From NCBI GenBank assembly GCA_000438415.1, contig FR902212.1:1-9293 (forward strand): a stretch of 9,293 nt of DNA, in the 5' to 3' direction. The notes below the pieces were generated by a model. It had not been told where the DNA came from, ran no database searches, and saw only the letters and a list, made by a program, of their open reading frames with translations. Made by a program: the position numbers and the translations under genes. This DNA comes from Clostridium sp. CAG:628 (GTDB taxonomy: Bacteria; Bacillota_I; Bacilli_A; RF39; UBA660). This document shows positions 6,339 to 9,293 of this stretch, piece after piece (within the stretch, counting starts at the first letter, position 1; each line of letters opens with the position of its first letter).

Positions 6339-8106
6339 TTTTATCACTTCCTTTTAAACTAATTAAGTAGTCATGTAAATCACTTGCTACATTTGTTGGT
6401 AATATTTCTTCTAAATCACTTATACTAGCCTCAGTCATCTTTTTTAAACTTCCATATTTTTTTAGAAGTTCTTTTTTTCTAGTTTCACCTATTCCATTTA
6501 CATTAGTTAAAACACTTTCTAAAGAACCTTTACTTCTTATTTGTCTATGATAGTTAATAGTGAATCTATGTACTTCATCACTTATTCTAGTTAGTAAGTA
6601 AAATAAGTTACTTTTTTTATTTATTTCATATGTTTCTAAAGTATCTCCATCAACTAAGGCTCTTAAAGTGTGTTTGTCATCTTTCATTAAACCACATACT
6701 TTTATTTTTATATTAAGACTATTTAAAACCTCATTACAAGCGTTTATTTGATTAATTCCACCATCTACAAGTATTAGGTCTGGCATTCTTTTATTGTTCA
6801 TTAAAAGACTGTAATATCTTCTATAAATAACTTCTTTCATTGCTCCTACGTCATCGTTCTTGTCAAATGAAATTTTGAACTTTCTATAATCGTTTTTACT
6901 AGGTTTTCCATCAATAAATGTAACCATTGCACTTACTGTGTATGAACCAAAAAGATTTGAATTATCAAACGACTCAATCACACTTAGGTTTTCTATATTA
7001 AGTAACTCAGCAAGTTCCTTATTAGCAAGAATACTTCTTTCTTCATCTTTATATATCATTTCTATATTGTTATCAAGTGATATTTTAGCATTAGTTCTAG
7101 CAAGGTCAAATAGTTTTTTCTTTTTACCTTTATATGTACTAATTACTTTAGTTTCTAATATAGTACTAAGTAAAGTGGTATCTAACACAACAGGTACGAT
7201 TACTTCTTTTGGTACTATATTTTTTTTGTTATAAAAGTTAACTATGTAATACTCTAATGTTTCTTTTTCTTCATCTATTAATGGAAATATATTCTTTTTA
7301 TCACCTAAAAGTTTACCGTTTCTTATAAAGAATACTACTATACTAATGTAACCATTATCTACATAATAATTAAATATATCTCTATTTATTCCATCATTAA
7401 GTTCAACTTTTTGTTTTTCAAATACTACACTTATATAATCTAATTCTTTTTTTAAATCCAGTGCTACTTCATAATTTAGATTATCTGAGTTAACTTGTAT
7501 TTTTTCTTTTATTTTTTGAATTAGTATATCATCTCTTCCATTTAGAATAGAAATTATTTCATTTCTTAAATTAGTTGTATCAATATTCTTATATTCACAA
7601 TAACCTAAACATTCTCCAATATGGTAGTATAAACATACTTTTTTAGGCATCTTATCACATTTTTTAAGAGGATATAATCTATTAATTAAGTTTACTAATC
7701 TTCTTGCTGCACCTACATTTGGGTAAGGTCCAAATAACATTTTATTTTTTTTATTAATATTTATTTCTCTTTTTACTATTAAACTAGGATATTTATCGTT
7801 TTTAAATTCTATGTAAGGATAACTCTTATCATCTCTTAGTAAGATATTATAATGAGGGTCGTATTTCTTTATTAGATTTATTTCTAATATAAATGCTTCT
7901 AATTCACTAGATGTTACTATATAGTCAAAGTCTGCTATTTCACTTACCAGTAACTTAGTTTTACCAGTATGTGTTCTATTAAAATAACTATTTAATCTGT
8001 TTTTTAGTATTTTTGCTTTTCCTACATATATTATTACACCTTTATCATTTTTCATAAGGTAACAGCCTGGTAACATCGGTACTAACTTTAGTTTATCTTT
8101 TAACAT
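6331..8106 (-). CDS. uvrC: UvrABC excision nuclease subunit C
   Basis: UvrC makes both incisions flanking a DNA lesion after UvrA/UvrB recognition. The 591-residue protein is complete. It has an amino GIY-YIG nuclease (about 8-90, with PGCY, IYVGKAK and the conserved NxLxSYF and EAFILEINLIKKY segments). A cysteine cluster follows (C150, C158, C166, C170, matching the family's C-x7-C-x7-C-x3-C iron-sulfur site). Then comes a UvrB-binding UVR motif (about 198-235), and the RNase H-like second nuclease (ESFDNSN, ILVDGG, and DEVHRFTINYHRQIRSK). A helix-hairpin-helix end completes it (about 535-575, NVNGIGETRKKELLKKYGSL). The ATG at 8106 is preferred because GGGAG lies eight bases before it; the ATG at 8112 is only two bases from that site. 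The stop overlaps the next gene. A promoter lies directly upstream. Confidence 0.98.
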   Translation of the reverse strand: MLKDKLKLVPMLPGCYLMKNDKGVIIYVGKAKILKNRLNSYFNRTHTGKTKLLVSEIADFDYIVTSSELEAFILEINLIKKYDPHYNILLRDDKSYPYIEFKNDKYPSLIVKREININKKNKMLFGPYPNVGAARRLVNLINRLYPLKKCDKMPKKVCLYYHIGECLGYCEYKNIDTTNLRNEIISILNGRDDILIQKIKEKIQVNSDNLNYEVALDLKKELDYISVVFEKQKVELNDGINRDIFNYYVDNGYISIVVFFIRNGKLLGDKKNIFPLIDEEKETLEYYIVNFYNKKNIVPKEVIVPVVLDTTLLSTILETKVISTYKGKKKKLFDLARTNAKISLDNNIEMIYKDEERSILANKELAELLNIENLSVIESFDNSNLFGSYTVSAMVTFIDGKPSKNDYRKFKISFDKNDDVGAMKEVIYRRYYSLLMNNKRMPDLILVDGGINQINACNEVLNSLNIKIKVCGLMKDDKHTLRALVDGDTLETYEINKKSNLFYLLTRISDEVHRFTINYHRQIRSKGSLESVLTNVNGIGETRKKELLKKYGSLKKMTEASISDLEEILPTNVASDLHDYLISLKGSDKNE

Positions 8107-8126
8107 ATTCATATCTCCCACTTATA

Positions 8127-8155
8127 ATTATACTAAAAACAAGTGGTTTTAGCAA
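8127..8155 (-). promoter_or_regulatory. Sigma-A-type promoter of uvrC overlapping the upstream terminator
   Basis: TATAAT (8132-8127) is perfect, and TTGCTA (8155-8150, four of six) lies 17 bases upstream on the minus strand. The -35 box falls in the loop and adjoining stem of the terminator of the preceding gene. The predicted start near 8120 would leave a leader of about 14 bases that begins almost at the Shine-Dalgarno. I see no LexA/DinR box (CGAACRNRYGTTYG type) in or near it, so SOS control is not evident. Confidence 0.66.
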
Positions 8156-8162
8156 CCACTTG
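8135..8162 (-). terminator. Intrinsic terminator of the surface-protein gene
   Basis: On the minus strand CAAGTGGTT (8162-8154) pairs perfectly with AACCACTTG (8148-8140) around a five-base loop, followed directly by TTTTT (8139-8135). The stop codon of the surface-protein gene (8151-8149) lies in the loop, so the last codons form one arm of the stem. This is the strongest terminator in the window. Confidence 0.9.
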
Positions 8163-9293
8163 ATGTTTCTAATATTGTATAAGGGTTATTTGCTGAGCCA
8201 TTTCCTGTACTATATTTGATACAAGATTTGAGAGAAATGACAGGGCGCACACCGTCAGAGCTGTAGACGGCGTTGTAGGTCAAGCGGCCAGGGTAGGACG
8301 AATCAAGCATGCGAAACACGCTAGCATAGATGCCATTGGCTGTCCAAGTGCTAGGAGACAACAACCACCACAAGGTGGAGCCTGTAGAACTACCGTTTGA
8401 ACTATTATAATAATACCATGTTGGTGCATTTATACCATATACTCCACCTGCAAACCTTACTTCGTCTGCTGTCATTAATGCTATTGGATATGTTAGTTTC
8501 CCATTTCCAGTACTTGTGTCTACTGTGAATTTGTCTTCTGTTGCTGCACAGTCATAACTTGGTGTTTTATTTGTATTTAATCTTGTGTATGCTCCAAAGT
8601 TTGTATTATCTGATGTACTTCTATCGTTACAATATACTGCTGTTGTACTTAGGTATTTACCATAATTTGTATTTAAATTATCTTTATACCAGTTATCTAT
8701 TGTTGTTTTTATTGTACTGTCAGTTGTATTTTCTCTTGCGTTAGGTATACTTCCTAAACTTCCATACATATAACTTACATATGCTGTATCAGCATAACTA
8801 CTATTAAATGCTGATGTTCCTATATATGCGTCTGTTGCTGTAGTACTTGTACCGTGGTAAAGAAGTCTTACACTTCCATCTGAGTTTGTTCTTATTATTC
8901 TCCAGTATAAGTCTTGATTACTTGCATTCTTTCCAAACTTTACCCAGTTATCTGTTGCATTCCCTGCAAAATAATATACTGTTTTACTGTCTTCTACTCC
9001 TGTATATAATGTTTTTGTATTATTTGTTGTTAAAACAGTACTAAAGTCTGTTCTTGCTCCTGGACGTGTTGTTTTATCAGCAAGCAGTTTATCATATAAA
9101 GTTGGTATATTTGGTTTAAATGTTATTGTACATGTTTTATTGCTTGTTATATTACTTATTGTGTATTTGTTACCAGAAAGTGTTCCATCACATGTGCTAC
9201 TTTCTAGTTCTAGTTTATAACCATCATTTGGTGTTACAGTAAATGATGCAGCCCTACCACTTCCTACTGCTTGACTAGTCGGAGACACTGTTC
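8149..9293 (-). CDS. Surface/secreted protein with DUF6273-like C-terminal domain, 5' end outside the window
   Basis: The frame stays open to the window edge, so the amino end is missing; the GTG at 9288 is an internal valine in a TVSPTSQAV segment. The first 60 visible residues form a beta repeat (SPTSQAV...FTVTPNDGYKL...TCDGTLSGNKYTISNIT...CTITFKP) with a likely disulfide pair, of the kind found in tandem on gut Firmicute surface proteins. Then comes a DUF6273-like domain: LYWRIIRTNSDGSVRLLY, PIALMTADEVRFAGG, TLWWLLSPS and GVRPVISLK, ending GNGSANNPYTI. Six cysteines and many Ser/Thr/Asn/Tyr residues fit an extracellular protein. No LPXTG or carboxyl membrane anchor is seen. Ligand and function are unknown. 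Codons 297-356 or so differ sharply in base composition from the rest of the gene. It probably forms its own transcript, ending at a strong terminator. Confidence 0.85.
   Translation of the reverse strand, partial: TVSPTSQAVGSGRAASFTVTPNDGYKLELESSTCDGTLSGNKYTISNITSNKTCTITFKPNIPTLYDKLLADKTTRPGARTDFSTVLTTNNTKTLYTGVEDSKTVYYFAGNATDNWVKFGKNASNQDLYWRIIRTNSDGSVRLLYHGTSTTATDAYIGTSAFNSSYADTAYVSYMYGSLGSIPNARENTTDSTIKTTIDNWYKDNLNTNYGKYLSTTAVYCNDRSTSDNTNFGAYTRLNTNKTPSYDCAATEDKFTVDTSTGNGKLTYPIALMTADEVRFAGGVYGINAPTWYYYNSSNGSSTGSTLWWLLSPSTWTANGIYASVFRMLDSSYPGRLTYNAVYSSDGVRPVISLKSCIKYSTGNGSANNPYTILETSSGC
8222..8402 (-). other. GC-rich patch inside the surface-protein gene, possible variable region
   Basis: By hand count 8221-8400 is about 52% G+C (roughly 50, 55 and 52% in successive 60-base blocks), while flanking coding sequence is about one third G+C or less. 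Adenine on the coding strand drops to about 17% (30 of 180), against 33% in the adjoining 60 bases. Codons switch to C/G endings (CGC, GCC, GTC, TAC, CTC), otherwise rare in the window. The reading frame is intact. The patch encodes the segment from about SNGSSTG through WWLLSPS to GVRPVISLK, the carboxyl domain core. This fits a diversity-generating retroelement variable repeat, or a cassette pasted in by recombination. No reverse transcriptase or template copy is in the window. Confidence 0.6.

Noticed and set aside
6938..7234. Plus-strand frame of 98 codons opposite uvrC
   Set aside because: Entirely antisense to UvrC; hydrophobic Ser/Leu-rich composition is a mirror effect.
8541..9044. 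Plus-strand Leu/Tyr-rich frames (8541-8744 and 8847-9044) opposite the surface-protein gene
   Set aside because: Antisense shadows of Thr/Asn/Ser-rich coding sequence with no start signals.
9286..9288. GTG at 9288 as the start of the surface protein
   Set aside because: The frame stays open to the window edge, the sequence before it (T-V-S-P-T) fits the inside of a beta repeat, and there is no signal peptide; the gene is cut by the edge.
1..9293. Mycoplasma-type genetic code (TGA as Trp) suggested by the high AT content
   Set aside because: Tryptophan is TGG in Lon, and TGA ends uvrC at the expected point where the next gene begins.
1..9293. DGR reverse transcriptase, template repeat, transposase, CRISPR array, tRNA or rRNA
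   Set aside because: No frame shows reverse-transcriptase or transposase motifs, no second GC-rich copy of the 8222-8402 block exists here, and no spaced repeats or cloverleaf-like sequence was seen.

Overview
The window comes from a very AT-rich, low-GC bacterium of the Bacillota (Firmicutes). The gene content, short intergenic gaps and reduced coat proteins fit an uncultured gut lineage in or near the Erysipelotrichia/RF39 part of Bacilli; that placement is inference. The standard bacterial code is in use: tryptophan is TGG in Lon, and uvrC ends at a TGA exactly where UvrC-like sequence should end. This argues against the Mycoplasma code. All recognisable genes lie on the minus strand, so transcription runs from high to low coordinates.

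Right edge (8149-9293): the C-terminal part of a large secreted or surface protein, cut by the window edge. It has a cysteine-containing beta repeat followed by a DUF6273-like domain. A sharply bounded patch of about 180 bases near its 3' end (about 8222-8402) is roughly half G+C, unlike everything else in the window. This resembles the variable region of a diversity-generating retroelement target or a gene-conversion cassette, and it is the most interesting feature here. The gene ends in a textbook intrinsic terminator whose loop overlaps the -35 box of the next promoter.

Middle (4561-8106): uvrC (excision nuclease), then an overlapping gene for a shrunken RnfC-like protein with no cysteine clusters, then holA (DNA polymerase III delta) with its own sigma-A-like promoter. 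A weak hairpin follows holA.

Left-middle (247-4402): lon protease with a strong sigma-A-like promoter, an unrecognised 76-residue gene overlapping the end of lon, a miniature SpoVID (coat morphogenesis, C-terminal LysM), and a YsxE/CotS-like kinase fold lacking its catalytic aspartates. The order lon ... spoVID-ysxE matches the Bacillus subtilis lonA-ysxC-hem-spoVID-ysxE region with ysxC and the hem genes gone. It suggests a spore former or a descendant of one. In front of spoVID an 11-bp inverted repeat buries the ribosome-binding site in read-through RNA, and a sigma-E-like promoter lies inside the same repeat. Transcripts from that promoter would escape the hairpin.

Left edge (1-246): a hairpin that can terminate in either direction, and a doubtful small plus-strand membrane-protein ORF whose 3' end overlaps ysxE.

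Every minus-strand start is supported by a Shine-Dalgarno match except ysxE, which overlaps spoVID and is probably translated by coupling. For several genes the longest open frame begins at a codon inside the Shine-Dalgarno sequence, so the starts given here are slightly downstream of it. No gene-free stretch longer than 300 bases exists.
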